Assembly (NCBI GenBank): GCA_036559465.1
Contig: DATBTC010000043.1
Span: 1-16,134 of the forward strand
DNA from: JAHFPN01 sp036559465
Lineage (GTDB): Bacteria; Pseudomonadota; Alphaproteobacteria; Rhizobiales; Xanthobacteraceae
Direction: 5' to 3'
Length of the DNA stretch: 16,134 nt
The notes under the pieces are model-generated. The model made no database searches. It worked only from the letters and a program-made list of their open reading frames with translations, and was not told where the DNA came from. Numbering within the stretch: position 1 is the first letter of the stretch; each line of letters starts with the position of its first letter. The translations under genes were made by a program, and so were the position numbers. Of the stretch, positions 1-7,386 are shown piece by piece.

Positions 1-1
1 C

Positions 2-598
2 GCGATGCCGATGCCGGTTCCCGGTGCGCTCATGCGCCGCCGTGCTGCTTCCATGCTCGCACTGCTCGGAATTCCGCTGCTCGCCGCGGGCATGTATTTC
101 TCGCTCGGTTCTCCGGACCTGCCCGGCGCGCCGCTCGCCGCGCGGCTGGCGCGGCCGCAAGAGGGAATGGACGTCGCCATTCTCATACAGCGGGTCGAGG
201 CGTTGCTTGCGCAGAACCCCGGCGACGGCCGGGGCTGGGAAGTGATCGTGCCCTTCTATCTCAACGTCGGCCGCAACGACGACGCGTTGAAAGCGCAACA
301 AAATGCACTGCGCATTCTCGGCCCCTCGTCCGAGCGCGAAGCTACGCTCGGGGAAACGCTGGTCGCCGTGTCGAAAGGCGTGGTCACGCCCGAAGCGCGC
401 GCCGCTTTCGTCCGTGCGATCGCAATGAGCGCGAAAAATCCCAAGGCGCTTTTCTTTCTCGGGCTCGCGGCGCAACAGGCCAACAAGCCCGACGAGGCGA
501 GGGTGATCTGGGGCAGTCTTTTGGAAAACGCGCCAAAAGACGATTCCTGGGCTTTCTACGCACGCTTTCAGATCGAGCAGCTCGGAAAGAAGCCATGA
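2..598 (+). CDS. ccmI: Cytochrome c maturation protein CcmI (CycH), C-terminal part, 5' end outside window
   Basis: CcmI is the inner-membrane apocytochrome c chaperone of the System I maturation pathway; it holds the apocytochrome C-terminus for the CcmF/CcmH heme ligation complex. The frame is open to the left edge, so the ATG at 5 is probably internal. What is visible (numbered from that ATG) is an arginine-rich stretch, one hydrophobic segment at about residues 16-35 that fits the second transmembrane helix of CcmI, and then a helical TPR-like region of about 140 residues (AQNPGDGRGW, NPKALFFLGLAAQQANKPDEA) that would face the periplasm. The family is usually about 350-400 residues, so roughly the first half, with the first transmembrane helix, is missing. 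The stop overlaps the ccmE start by ATGA. Identity rests on the TPR pattern and on position directly before ccmE-ccmF-ccmH. The called start is the window edge, not a true start. Confidence 0.88.
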   Translation, partial: AMPMPVPGALMRRRAASMLALLGIPLLAAGMYFSLGSPDLPGAPLAARLARPQEGMDVAILIQRVEALLAQNPGDGRGWEVIVPFYLNVGRNDDALKAQQNALRILGPSSEREATLGETLVAVSKGVVTPEARAAFVRAIAMSAKNPKALFFLGLAAQQANKPDEARVIWGSLLENAPKDDSWAFYARFQIEQLGKKP

Positions 599-1035
599 CC
601 CGTCGCAGCCGGCGTCTCGTGATGATCGGCGCGGCGCTCGCGGTGCTCGGCGTTGCAGCGGCGCTGGCACTTTCGGCGCTGCGCGAGTCGATCGTCTTTT
701 TCGTGACCCCGAGCGAGCTTGCGGCCAAGCCGGTGGAGCCCGGCAAGCGGCTGCGCATCGGTGGACTCGTCAAGGAAGGCAGCCTGAAGCGTGAGGGACT
801 GGAGGCCCGGTTCGTCGTCACCGACGGCGCCAAGGATCTCGCCGTCGTCTATCGCGGCGTCTTGCCCGATCTCTTCCGCGAGAAGCAGGGCGTGGTGGCC
901 GAGGGCGCCCTCGACTCGGCCGGCTTCTTCCGCGCCGACATGGTGCTCGCCAAGCACGACGAGACCTACATGCCGAAGGAAGTCTCCGACGCGCTCAAGA
1001 AGCAGGGCGTGTGGCGTGAAGGGCAGGGGAAATGA
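595..1035 (+). CDS. ccmE: Cytochrome c heme chaperone CcmE (CycJ)
   Basis: CcmE is a membrane-anchored periplasmic heme chaperone that covalently binds heme received from CcmC and passes it to CcmF. The 146-residue protein has the normal family length. It shows a basic N-terminus (TRRSRR), one membrane anchor at about residues 8-30, the OB-fold core (VTPSEL, RIGGLV near 54-59, VVYRGVLPDLF near 84-94, GVVAEG) and the family signature HDETYMP, in which His121 is the expected covalent heme attachment site and Tyr125 the conserved axial tyrosine. The ATG overlaps the ccmI stop, and its own stop overlaps the ccmF start by ATGA, which indicates translational coupling. Nothing appears broken. Confidence 0.97.
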   Translation: MTRRSRRLVMIGAALAVLGVAAALALSALRESIVFFVTPSELAAKPVEPGKRLRIGGLVKEGSLKREGLEARFVVTDGAKDLAVVYRGVLPDLFREKQGVVAEGALDSAGFFRADMVLAKHDETYMPKEVSDALKKQGVWREGQGK

Positions 1036-3011
1036 TCCCCGAGCTTGCCCATTACGCCCTCGTGCTCGCATTCGCGCTCGCGCTGGTGCAGACGTTCGTT
1101 CCGTTTTGGGGGGCGGCGAGAAACGATGCGGCGCTGATGGCGGTGGCCGGGCCGGCCGCGCTCATGGGACTCCTTTTCGTGGCGCTCGCCTTCGCCGGGC
1201 TGGTCGCCGTCTATATGCAATCCGATTTTTCGGTGGCGCTCGTGCAGGCCCATTCGCATTCCGCGATGCCGCTGCTCTACAAAGTCACCGGCGTCTGGGG
1301 CAACCACGAGGGCTCCATGCTGTTGTGGGCGCTGGTGCTCTCGATCTTCTCCACGCTGATTGCCGCCTTTGGCGCAAACCTGCCGGAACGCCTGCGCGCC
1401 CGCGTGCTCTCGGTCGAAGGCGCCATCGCCGCGGCTTTCCTTCTCTTTATCCTAGCGACCTCAAACCCCTTCGCCCGCCTCGAAATTCCACCGGCCGAAG
1501 GCCGCGATCTCAATCCGATCCTGCAGGACATCGGGCTCGCGGTGCATCCGCCGCTGCTCTATCTCGGCTATGTCGGCTTCTCCATTACCTTCGCATTCGC
1601 TGCTGCCGCCCTGATCGAGGGTAAGATCGACGCCGCCTGGGCGCGCTGGGTCAGGCCCTGGGCGCTAGCGGCCTGGACGTTTCTGACGCTCGGCGTCGCC
1701 ATGGGTTCCTACTGGGCTTATTACGAGCTCGGCTGGGGCGGCTTCTGGTTCTGGGACCCGGTCGAGAACGCCTCGCTCATGCCCTGGCTCGCGGGCACAG
1801 CGCTGCTGCATTCGGCGCTTGTCGTGGAGAAGCGCGATGCGCTGAAGGTCTGGACCGTTCTGCTGGCGATCCTGACCTTCTCACTTTCGCTCTTGGGCAC
1901 GTTTCTGGTGCGCTCCGGCGTGCTTACGTCCGTGCATACGTTCGCAAGCGACCCGACGAGGGGCGTCTTTATTCTTGCGATTCTCGTCTTCTTCATCGGC
2001 GGCTCACTCGCGCTCTTTGCATTACGCGCGCCCGCGCTGAAACAGGGCGGCATTTTCGCGCCGGTCTCGCGCGAGGGTGCGCTGGTGTTCAACAATCTGT
2101 TCCTGTCCACCGCCGCCGCGACGGTGCTCGTCGGCACGCTCTATCCGCTCGCGCTCGAGGCCGTCACCGGCGAGAAGATTTCAGTCGGCGCGCCGTTCTT
2201 CGACCGCACCCTGGGGCCCTTATTGCTGACGCTCGCCTTCATCATGCCATTCGGACCCATGCTGGCCTGGAAGCGCGGCGATCTCCTGGGTGCGGCGCAA
2301 CGCCTGACCCTCGCGGCGCTGGCCGCCTTTGTGCTGGCTGCCATCACGCTCTATTCGACTGCGGGCGGACCTTTGCTCGCCGCCGTGGGGCTGTTCGTCG
2401 CGATCTTCGCGATCGTGGGCGCTCTCAGCGAACTTTCCGACCGTATCGCGCTGTTCCGCGAGCCGTTCTCTGCGTCGTTCCGGCGCGCCTTTGGCCTGCC
2501 GCGCTCGGCCTTCGGCACCGCGCTCGCACATATGGGTGTCGGCATTACGCTTCTCGGTATCGTAACCGAGGCCGGCTGGAGCGAGGAGAAGATCCTGGCG
2601 TTGAAAAACGGCGACCGCGTCGCCATCGCCGGCTTCGAACTCGACTTCAAGGGCATTGTGAAGCGCGACGGCCCCAACTGGCGCGACGACGTCGGCCGCT
2701 TCGAAGTGCGCCGCGGTGGCATCGTGATTGCAGTGGTGGAACCGGCCAAGCGCACCTATCTCGTCGCCAGCCGGCCGACTACGGAAGCTGGGATTGCGAC
2801 CTTCAGCCTCGGCCAGCTCTATATCAGCCTTGGCGATCCCATGGATGGCGGCGCGGTTTCCGCGCGCATCTACTGGAAGCCGTTGGTGATGTTGATCTGG
2901 CTCGGCGCCGTAGTGATGGCGCTCGGCGGCGCGCTTTCGCTCTCCGATCGCCGACTCAGGATCGGCGCGCCACGGCCGGCACGCCGTGCCGCCGTCGCGC
3001 CGGCGGAGTGA
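1032..3011 (+). CDS. ccmF: Heme lyase subunit CcmF (CycK)
   Basis: CcmF is the polytopic inner-membrane core of the cytochrome c heme ligation complex; it takes heme from holo-CcmE and joins it to apocytochrome with CcmH and CcmI. The 659-residue length is typical. The tryptophan-rich WWD signature WGGFWFWDPVENASLMPWL lies at about residues 235-253. The conserved histidines of the family fall where expected: His172 (VHPPLLYLGY), His260 (ALLHSAL), His302 (TSVHTF) and His500 (ALAHMGVG). Many hydrophobic helices cover the protein, with a larger periplasmic loop at about residues 515-610 and a last helix near 618-640. The ATG overlaps the ccmE stop and ccmH begins 3 nt after its stop. It looks intact. 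Confidence 0.98.
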   Translation: MIPELAHYALVLAFALALVQTFVPFWGAARNDAALMAVAGPAALMGLLFVALAFAGLVAVYMQSDFSVALVQAHSHSAMPLLYKVTGVWGNHEGSMLLWALVLSIFSTLIAAFGANLPERLRARVLSVEGAIAAAFLLFILATSNPFARLEIPPAEGRDLNPILQDIGLAVHPPLLYLGYVGFSITFAFAAAALIEGKIDAAWARWVRPWALAAWTFLTLGVAMGSYWAYYELGWGGFWFWDPVENASLMPWLAGTALLHSALVVEKRDALKVWTVLLAILTFSLSLLGTFLVRSGVLTSVHTFASDPTRGVFILAILVFFIGGSLALFALRAPALKQGGIFAPVSREGALVFNNLFLSTAAATVLVGTLYPLALEAVTGEKISVGAPFFDRTLGPLLLTLAFIMPFGPMLAWKRGDLLGAAQRLTLAALAAFVLAAITLYSTAGGPLLAAVGLFVAIFAIVGALSELSDRIALFREPFSASFRRAFGLPRSAFGTALAHMGVGITLLGIVTEAGWSEEKILALKNGDRVAIAGFELDFKGIVKRDGPNWRDDVGRFEVRRGGIVIAVVEPAKRTYLVASRPTTEAGIATFSLGQLYISLGDPMDGGAVSARIYWKPLVMLIWLGAVVMALGGALSLSDRRLRIGAPRPARRAAVAPAE

Positions 3012-3014
3012 ACG

Positions 3015-3467
3015 ATGCGACGCTTGGCGCTTTTTCTTTTCGCGGCGTTTCTATTCGCCACGCCCGCTTTCGCCGTCGAGCCTGACGAGGTTCTTTCCGA
3101 TCCTGTGCTCGAAGCCCGCGCCCGCGTGCTCTCGAAAACGCTTCGCTGCATGGTCTGCCAGAATCAGTCGATCGACGATTCCAATGCGCCGCTCGCCCGC
3201 GATCTGCGCATTCTCGTGCGCGAGCGGCTCAAATCCGGCGACAGCGATGCGCAGGTGAGGGAATATCTGGTCGCGCGCTATGGGGAATTCGTGCTGCTGG
3301 AGCCGCGAATCTCTCCGCGCACGATCGCGCTCTGGGCCGCCCCCGGTTTTGTTCTCGTTCTGGGCCTGTTAGGGATCGCGCTGTGGATACGCCGCCGTGC
3401 TCCGGCCGCTCCAGCGCCGCTGACAAACGAAGAAAAACAACGGCTTAGCAAGCTCACGGACAAGTAA
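3015..3467 (+). CDS. ccmH: Cytochrome c maturation thiol protein CcmH (CycL)
   Basis: CcmH is a periplasmic, membrane-anchored thiol-oxidoreductase that keeps apocytochrome CXXCH cysteines reduced for heme attachment. The 150-residue protein starts with a signal peptide ending near ATPAFA (residue 20). The diagnostic LRCMVCQNQSIDDSNA motif carries the redox cysteines Cys45 and Cys48, a three-helix domain runs to about residue 95 (REYLVARYGEFVLLEP), one transmembrane helix lies at about 106-126, and the tail is short and cytoplasmic. This is the short CcmH form without the fused CcmI-like domain of enterobacteria, consistent with a separate ccmI in this operon. It begins 3 nt after ccmF. No ccmG sits in this cluster; in rhizobia that thioredoxin is normally encoded with the ccmABCD genes elsewhere (family knowledge, not visible here). 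Confidence 0.97.
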   Translation: MRRLALFLFAAFLFATPAFAVEPDEVLSDPVLEARARVLSKTLRCMVCQNQSIDDSNAPLARDLRILVRERLKSGDSDAQVREYLVARYGEFVLLEPRISPRTIALWAAPGFVLVLGLLGIALWIRRRAPAAPAPLTNEEKQRLSKLTDK

Positions 3468-3482
3468 TCGACCTTACGAAAC

Positions 3483-3513
3483 TGTAACGCGGCGGCCAGT
3501 GGATTGTAACGCG
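3483..3513 (+). promoter_or_regulatory. Paired 9-bp direct repeats upstream of degP, candidate activator site
   Basis: TGTAACGCG occurs exactly at 3483-3491 and at 3505-3513, a 22-bp period or about two helical turns, on the same face of the DNA. The gap between ccmH and degP is only 104 bp. A weak -10-like TACTTT follows at 3522-3527, 11 bp after the TGTAAC core of the second copy, which is roughly where an OmpR-family activator site would sit. The first copy is also half of an imperfect palindrome, TTAC-N6-GTAA (3474-3487). The repeats are seen directly; their role as a regulator-binding site is inference. Confidence 0.45.
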
Positions 3514-3558
3514 CGCCTTCCTACTTTCTCCATCGAACCTGCAGGAAATGCGGGTCAC

Positions 3559-3564
3559 AAGGAG
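3559..3564 (+). promoter_or_regulatory. Shine-Dalgarno site that fixes the degP start
   Basis: AAGGAG lies 7 nt before the ATG at 3572. The in-frame upstream ATG at 3548 has only a weak AGGAA directly in front of it, so 3572 is preferred and the eight residues encoded between the two ATGs are probably not translated. Confidence 0.7.
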
Positions 3565-3571
3565 AACCCGG

Positions 3572-5131
3572 ATGTCGCCTTCCACGGATTCCACGACCCG
3601 CAGCCTGTTCACCCGCCGCCGCTCGGCTCTGCTCGCCAGCGTTTTCGGCATTGCCGTTCTCGGCTTCGCCGCGGGCCAGGTGATTCTCCCCCCCGTTTCC
3701 TCTCCCGCGCTGGCCCAGATCACCACCGACCGGCCGGCCGGCCAATATTCCTTCGCCGACGTCGTCGAGCGCGTGCGGCCCGCCGTGGTCAGCGTGCGCA
3801 CTAAGATCGACGGCCCGCGCACCTCTTCCATGGAGGAAGACGCGGAAGAGCGCGGCCCCGGCCAGAACGTACCGCCGAACATGGAGCGCTTCTTCCGCCG
3901 ATTCTTCGGCGATCAGCCCAACTCACCCAATTCGCCGATGCCGCGCAACCGGCGCGTCACCGGTCAGGGCTCCGGCTTCTTTATCTCCGCTGACGGCTTC
4001 GTGGTCACTAATAACCACGTGATCGACAAGGCTACGACCGTCGAAGTCATCATGGACGACGGCAAGGTCTATACCGCCAAGGTTCTCGGCCGCGATCAGC
4101 GCACCGATCTCGCGCTCTTGAAGATCGACGGCCGCACCGACTTCCCCTGGGTCAAGATCGCGACTTCTCAACCGCGCATCGGCGATTGGGTGCTCGCGGT
4201 CGGCAATCCGTTCGGCTTGGGCGGCACCGTCACCGCCGGTATCGTCTCGGCTCGCGGCCGCGACATCGGCGCCGGGCCCTATGATGACTTCCTGCAGATC
4301 GACGCCGCGGTGAACCGCGGCAATTCCGGCGGCCCAACCTTCAACCTCGCCGGCGAAGTGATCGGCGTCAACACGGCGATCGTTTCGCCGACCGGCGGCA
4401 ATATCGGTATCGCGTTTGCCATTCCGGCCGAGACTGTCAGCCGCGTCGTCGCCTCGCTGAAAGAGAGCGGCATCGTCACGCGCGGCTTCATGGGCGTCAA
4501 CATCCAGCCCGTGACCGCGGAGATTGCCGAAAGCCTCGGCCTCAAGGAGCCGCAAGGCGCTCTCGTCGCCGACGTGCAAGCCGACAGTCCGGCAGCCAAG
4601 GCCGGTATCAAGTCCGGCGACGTAGTGATGGCGGTGAACGGCACGCGCATCAAGGACGCTCGCGAGTTGTCGCGCCGTATCTCGCTGATCCCGCCCGGTA
4701 CGACCGTGAAGCTTTCGGTCATGCGTGAGGGCAAGGAGCGCAATGTCGATGTCTTGCTCGCCAAGCTTCCCGAGGACCGCACCGCGGATCGTGCTGAGCC
4801 GCGCGGCCGCGACCGCGATCGTGCTGATCGCGACCGCGATCGGGTAGTCGAGCCGCGCCTGGGCCTCTCCATGGCCCCGGCCAAGTCGGTCGCCGGCGCC
4901 GGCGATATCGGCGTCGTCATCACCGAGGTGAAGCCGGATGGCCCCGCCGCCGAACGCGGGCTCAAGTCCGGCGACGTGATCCTCGAAGTCGCAGGCAAGG
5001 CGGTTTCGACGCCGGCCGACATCCGCGACGCATTTTCCGCAGCCCGTACCGGAGGCAAAGGCGTTGTGCTCATGCGCGTGAAAACCGAGCAGGGCACCCG
5101 CTTCGTGACAGTTCCGGTCGGACGCGGCTGA
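3572..5131 (+). CDS. degP: DegP/HtrA-family periplasmic serine endoprotease
   Basis: This is a periplasmic quality-control protease that degrades misfolded envelope proteins. The start at 3572 gives 519 residues. The N-terminus has a basic stretch (TRRRSALLA) and a hydrophobic segment, with likely cleavage near SPALAQ at about residue 48; uncleaved anchoring is also possible. The trypsin-like domain holds the full triad: His149 (TNNHVID), Asp179 (RTDLALL) and Ser252 (RGNSGGP). PDZ1 spans about 304-392 and PDZ2 about 429-516. Between them is an unusual Arg/Asp-rich linker (about 402-428). The N-terminal part also carries a charged insertion (EEDAEERGPGQN...RNRRVTGQG) like the LA loop of DegP. 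The gene stands alone: a regulatory gap precedes it and a strong terminator follows 55 nt after its stop. Linkage of degP to cycHJKL is known in rhizobia. MucD or DegQ would be equally valid family names. Confidence 0.93.
   Translation: MSPSTDSTTRSLFTRRRSALLASVFGIAVLGFAAGQVILPPVSSPALAQITTDRPAGQYSFADVVERVRPAVVSVRTKIDGPRTSSMEEDAEERGPGQNVPPNMERFFRRFFGDQPNSPNSPMPRNRRVTGQGSGFFISADGFVVTNNHVIDKATTVEVIMDDGKVYTAKVLGRDQRTDLALLKIDGRTDFPWVKIATSQPRIGDWVLAVGNPFGLGGTVTAGIVSARGRDIGAGPYDDFLQIDAAVNRGNSGGPTFNLAGEVIGVNTAIVSPTGGNIGIAFAIPAETVSRVVASLKESGIVTRGFMGVNIQPVTAEIAESLGLKEPQGALVADVQADSPAAKAGIKSGDVVMAVNGTRIKDARELSRRISLIPPGTTVKLSVMREGKERNVDVLLAKLPEDRTADRAEPRGRDRDRADRDRDRVVEPRLGLSMAPAKSVAGAGDIGVVITEVKPDGPAAERGLKSGDVILEVAGKAVSTPADIRDAFSAARTGGKGVVLMRVKTEQGTRFVTVPVGRG
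4787..4842 (+). repeat. Short tandem DNA repeats encoding the Arg/Asp linker of DegP
   Basis: Inside degP, the 14-mer CGCGACCGCGATCG occurs at 4808-4821 and again at 4829-4842 (period 21 nt, in frame). GATCGTGCTGA occurs at 4787-4797 and 4817-4827. Together they encode an alternating Arg-Asp stretch between the two PDZ domains. The in-frame periods suggest expansion by slippage or unequal exchange. Confidence 0.75.
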
Positions 5132-5186
5132 GTTGGGTGCAGGCGGCGGCATTCCCCCCACGCCCCCTCCGACCGCCTGATACCCG

Positions 5187-5221
5187 GGGCGGGAGGCCAA
5201 AAGCCTCCCGCCCTACTTTTT
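5187..5221 (+). terminator. Rho-independent terminator after degP
   Basis: A perfect 11-bp stem (GGGCGGGAGGC at 5187-5197 pairing with 5203-5213) closes a CAAAA loop and is followed after TAC by five T residues (5217-5221). It is the strongest terminator in the window and separates degP from the two-component genes. The A run needed for the opposite strand is absent, so it works for + transcription only. Confidence 0.92.
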
Positions 5222-5229
5222 AGAGCATC

Positions 5230-5239
5230 GCCTATAGGC
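5230..5239. promoter_or_regulatory. Palindrome with -10-like core before the response regulator
   Basis: GCCTATAGGC is a perfect 10-bp palindrome containing a -10-like TATAGG (5233-5238) between the degP terminator and the response regulator. No convincing -35 box is visible, since the expected position falls in the terminator stem. It is listed as a weak candidate for the start region of the two-component operon. Transcription starting near 5245 would favour the 5290 translation start. Confidence 0.2.
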
Positions 5240-5289
5240 TTCAAATGCGCGAAAATCCGGCTATCGAATCTCTGGTTGCGGATTCCGCC

Positions 5290-5970
5290 ATGCGCCTGCT
5301 TGTCGTCGAGGACGATCGCGAAGCCGCCGAGTACCTGAAGAAGGCTTTGCGCGAAGCCGGCCACGTTGCCGAGATCGCCGGCGACGGCGAGACCGGCCTG
5401 GCGCTCGCGCTCGACGGCGACTTCGACGTGCTGGTGGTGGACCGCATGCTGCCCAAGCGCGACGGCCTCTCGCTCGTGGCCGAGCTGCGCGAAAAGGGAC
5501 GCGCCACGCCGGTGCTGATTCTCTCCGCGCTCGGCCAGGTCGATGACCGCGTCACCGGGCTGCGCGCCGGTGGCGACGATTACCTCTCCAAACCCTATTC
5601 CTTCTCCGAACTCCTGGCCCGCATCGAGGCGCTCGCGCGCCGTGGCGCCCCGCAGGCCGCCGACACCGTCTATCGCGTGGCCGATCTCGAACTCGATCGC
5701 CTCGCCCATAGCGTGACCCGCGCCGGCAAGGAGCTCCCGCTGCAGCCGCGCGAGTTCCGCCTGCTCGAATATCTCATGCGCCACGCCGGGCAGGTCGTCA
5801 CCCGCACCATGCTGCTCGAAAACGTCTGGGACTATCACTTTGATCCGCAGACCAATGTGATCGACGTGCACGTCTCGCGCCTGCGCTCCAAGATCGACAA
5901 GGGTTTCGACAAGGCGCTCCTGCACACCATCCGCGGCGCCGGATACATGATCCGTGACGGCGCTCGGTAG
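5290..5970 (+). CDS. OmpR/PhoB-family two-component response regulator
   Basis: This is a DNA-binding response regulator of 226 residues. The receiver domain (1-118) has the acidic pocket Glu7/Asp8/Asp9, phospho-acceptor Asp51 (VVDRMLPKRDG), Ser79 in the switch position (ILSALG) and Lys101-Pro102 (LSKPYSFSELLARI). The winged-helix effector domain (about 127-223) has LQPREFRLLEYLMRHAG, a recognition-helix region with NVIDVHVSRLRSKID, and the wing IRGAGYMI. An in-frame ATG at 5245 would add 15 residues (MRENPAIESL...), but the family normally begins MRLLVVEDD, so 5290 is chosen; neither start has a good Shine-Dalgarno site. The kinase gene overlaps its last 17 nt, so they are cognate partners. 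The nearest named relatives are CusR/CopR-like or generic rhizobial regulators; the signal is unknown. It may act on the repeats upstream of degP (inference). Confidence 0.93.
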   Translation: MRLLVVEDDREAAEYLKKALREAGHVAEIAGDGETGLALALDGDFDVLVVDRMLPKRDGLSLVAELREKGRATPVLILSALGQVDDRVTGLRAGGDDYLSKPYSFSELLARIEALARRGAPQAADTVYRVADLELDRLAHSVTRAGKELPLQPREFRLLEYLMRHAGQVVTRTMLLENVWDYHFDPQTNVIDVHVSRLRSKIDKGFDKALLHTIRGAGYMIRDGAR

Positions 5971-7354
5971 GCTCGTACGAACGACGGCGTTCAAGATCGT
6001 CGCCGTCTACATGATCCTGTTCGCGCTGTTCGCCGGCGGCGTGATCGCGTACCTCGCGCGGCATACCCAGCAGCTCGTCCTCGACCAGATCACCGAGACG
6101 ATCGACGCCGAGGTGCGCGGGCTCTACGAGCAATACAATATCGGCGGTATCCGCCGCCTGGTGGCCGTGGTCGAGGCACGCGCCAACTTGCCAGGTTCGA
6201 GCGTCTATCTCATCACCACCGCCACCGGCGTAACGCTCGCCGGAAATGTCGCCGATGTTCCGACCGGAACGCTCCAGAGCACCGGCTGGCGCGAGATCAC
6301 TTACAGACGCAGCGAGGAGGGCGCCGAGGCCAAGGACTCGCGCGCGCTCGCGCGCGTCTTCGTGTTGCCCGCAGGCTTCCGCCTGCTCGTCGGCCGCGAC
6401 CTGGAAGAGCGCGAACTCATCCGCCAGGTGCTCGCCGCGCCCGCGCGCTGGGCGGTGTTGGTGCTCGTGATCATGGGCGTGACTGGCGGCGTGTTCATCG
6501 CGCGCCGCGTCCTGCGCCGCATCGACGGTATGACGGCCACCAGCGATCGCATCATGGCCGGCGACCTCACCGGTCGTCTACCGGTGGCGGGCTCCGGCGA
6601 CGAATTCGACCGGCTGGCCAGCAGCCTGAACGCCATGCTCGAGCGCATCGAAGCGCTCATGATCGGATTGAAACACGTCTCCGACAATATCGCCCACGAT
6701 CTCAAGACGCCGCTCACGCGCCTCAAGAACCGTGCCGAGGAGGCGCTGCGCACCGCCAAGAGCGACGCCGAATATCGCGCCGTGATCGAGAAAACGATCG
6801 AAGAATCCGACGGCCTGATCCGCACCTTCGATGCGCTCCTGATGATCGCCCGCGCCGAGGCCGGCCAGGCACGCGAGCACATGACCGATTTCGACGCCGC
6901 CGATATTGCCGAGAGCGTAGCCGAGCTCTACGAGCCGCTAGCCGAACAGCAAGGCCTCGCGCTGAAGCTGGAAGCCAAGGGACCCTTGCCGGTGCACGGC
7001 AGCCGCGAGCTGATCGGCCAGGCGCTCGCCAATCTGATCGACAACGCGATCAAATACGGCAAGCCGCAGCCGGGCCAGCCCGCCGAGATCGTCATGAGTG
7101 CGCGCGGCGAGGGCGGCGCGGTGCGCTTCGTCGTGGCCGATCGCGGTCCAGGCATCCCGGAGCAGGATCGTATGCGCGTGCTCGAGCGTTTTGTACGGCT
7201 CGAAGCTAGCCGCACCCAGCCCGGCGCTGGGCTCGGCATGTCGCTCGCGGCCGCGGTGGCGCGGCTACACGGCGGCGAATTGAAGCTTGAAGACAACGCG
7301 CCGGGCCTGCGCGTTACACTCTCGATCCCGGCAGGCGCGAAGCCGGCGGTTTGA
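5954..7354 (+). CDS. Membrane two-component sensor histidine kinase
   Basis: This is the cognate sensor of the preceding regulator, 466 residues from a GTG start overlapping it by 17 nt. Transmembrane helix 1 spans about residues 13-34 and helix 2 about 165-184. The roughly 130-residue periplasmic sensor between them has no motif I recognise. A HAMP linker follows (about 184-238; RIMAGDLTGRLPVAGSGDEFDRLASSLN), then a HisKA helix with phospho-acceptor His248 (NIAHDLKTPLTRL). The ATPase domain carries an N box with Asn360/Asn364 (ANLIDNAIKYG), a G1 box (DRGPGIP, 397-402), an F region (ERFVRLEASR) and a G2 box (GAGLGMSLA). All catalytic elements are intact. The architecture is that of the CusS/PmrB-like class. 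glnE begins 32 nt downstream, so read-through is likely. The stimulus cannot be read from the sequence. Confidence 0.93.
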   Translation: MTALGRLVRTTAFKIVAVYMILFALFAGGVIAYLARHTQQLVLDQITETIDAEVRGLYEQYNIGGIRRLVAVVEARANLPGSSVYLITTATGVTLAGNVADVPTGTLQSTGWREITYRRSEEGAEAKDSRALARVFVLPAGFRLLVGRDLEERELIRQVLAAPARWAVLVLVIMGVTGGVFIARRVLRRIDGMTATSDRIMAGDLTGRLPVAGSGDEFDRLASSLNAMLERIEALMIGLKHVSDNIAHDLKTPLTRLKNRAEEALRTAKSDAEYRAVIEKTIEESDGLIRTFDALLMIARAEAGQAREHMTDFDAADIAESVAELYEPLAEQQGLALKLEAKGPLPVHGSRELIGQALANLIDNAIKYGKPQPGQPAEIVMSARGEGGAVRFVVADRGPGIPEQDRMRVLERFVRLEASRTQPGAGLGMSLAAAVARLHGGELKLEDNAPGLRVTLSIPAGAKPAV

Positions 7355-7386
7355 CACCCGCACCCCGATCTAGGAAGGGGTGAGGG

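Noticed and set aside
3478..3540. Extracytoplasmic-function sigma promoter (GGAAC...CGTT type) for degP
   Set aside because: No GGAAC-like -35 with a properly spaced CGTT is present in the gap, so control by the alphaproteobacterial general stress sigma factor is not supported by the sequence.
3923..5200. Open frame of 425 codons on the minus strand opposite degP
   Set aside because: Shadow of degP with no recognisable motif; its His/Asp/Ala-rich composition is typical of antisense reading of GC-rich genes.
4279..5994. Open frame of 571 codons on the minus strand opposite degP and the response regulator
   Set aside because: It crosses a strong terminator and two intact genes, shows no domain motif and has the composition of a codon shadow.
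7310..7318. Third copy of the TGTAACGCG repeat (minus strand) near the end of the sensor kinase gene, 69 bp before glnE
   Set aside because: It is single, without a partner at 22 bp, and lies in coding sequence. One chance match to a 9-mer of this composition is not convincing as a regulator site.
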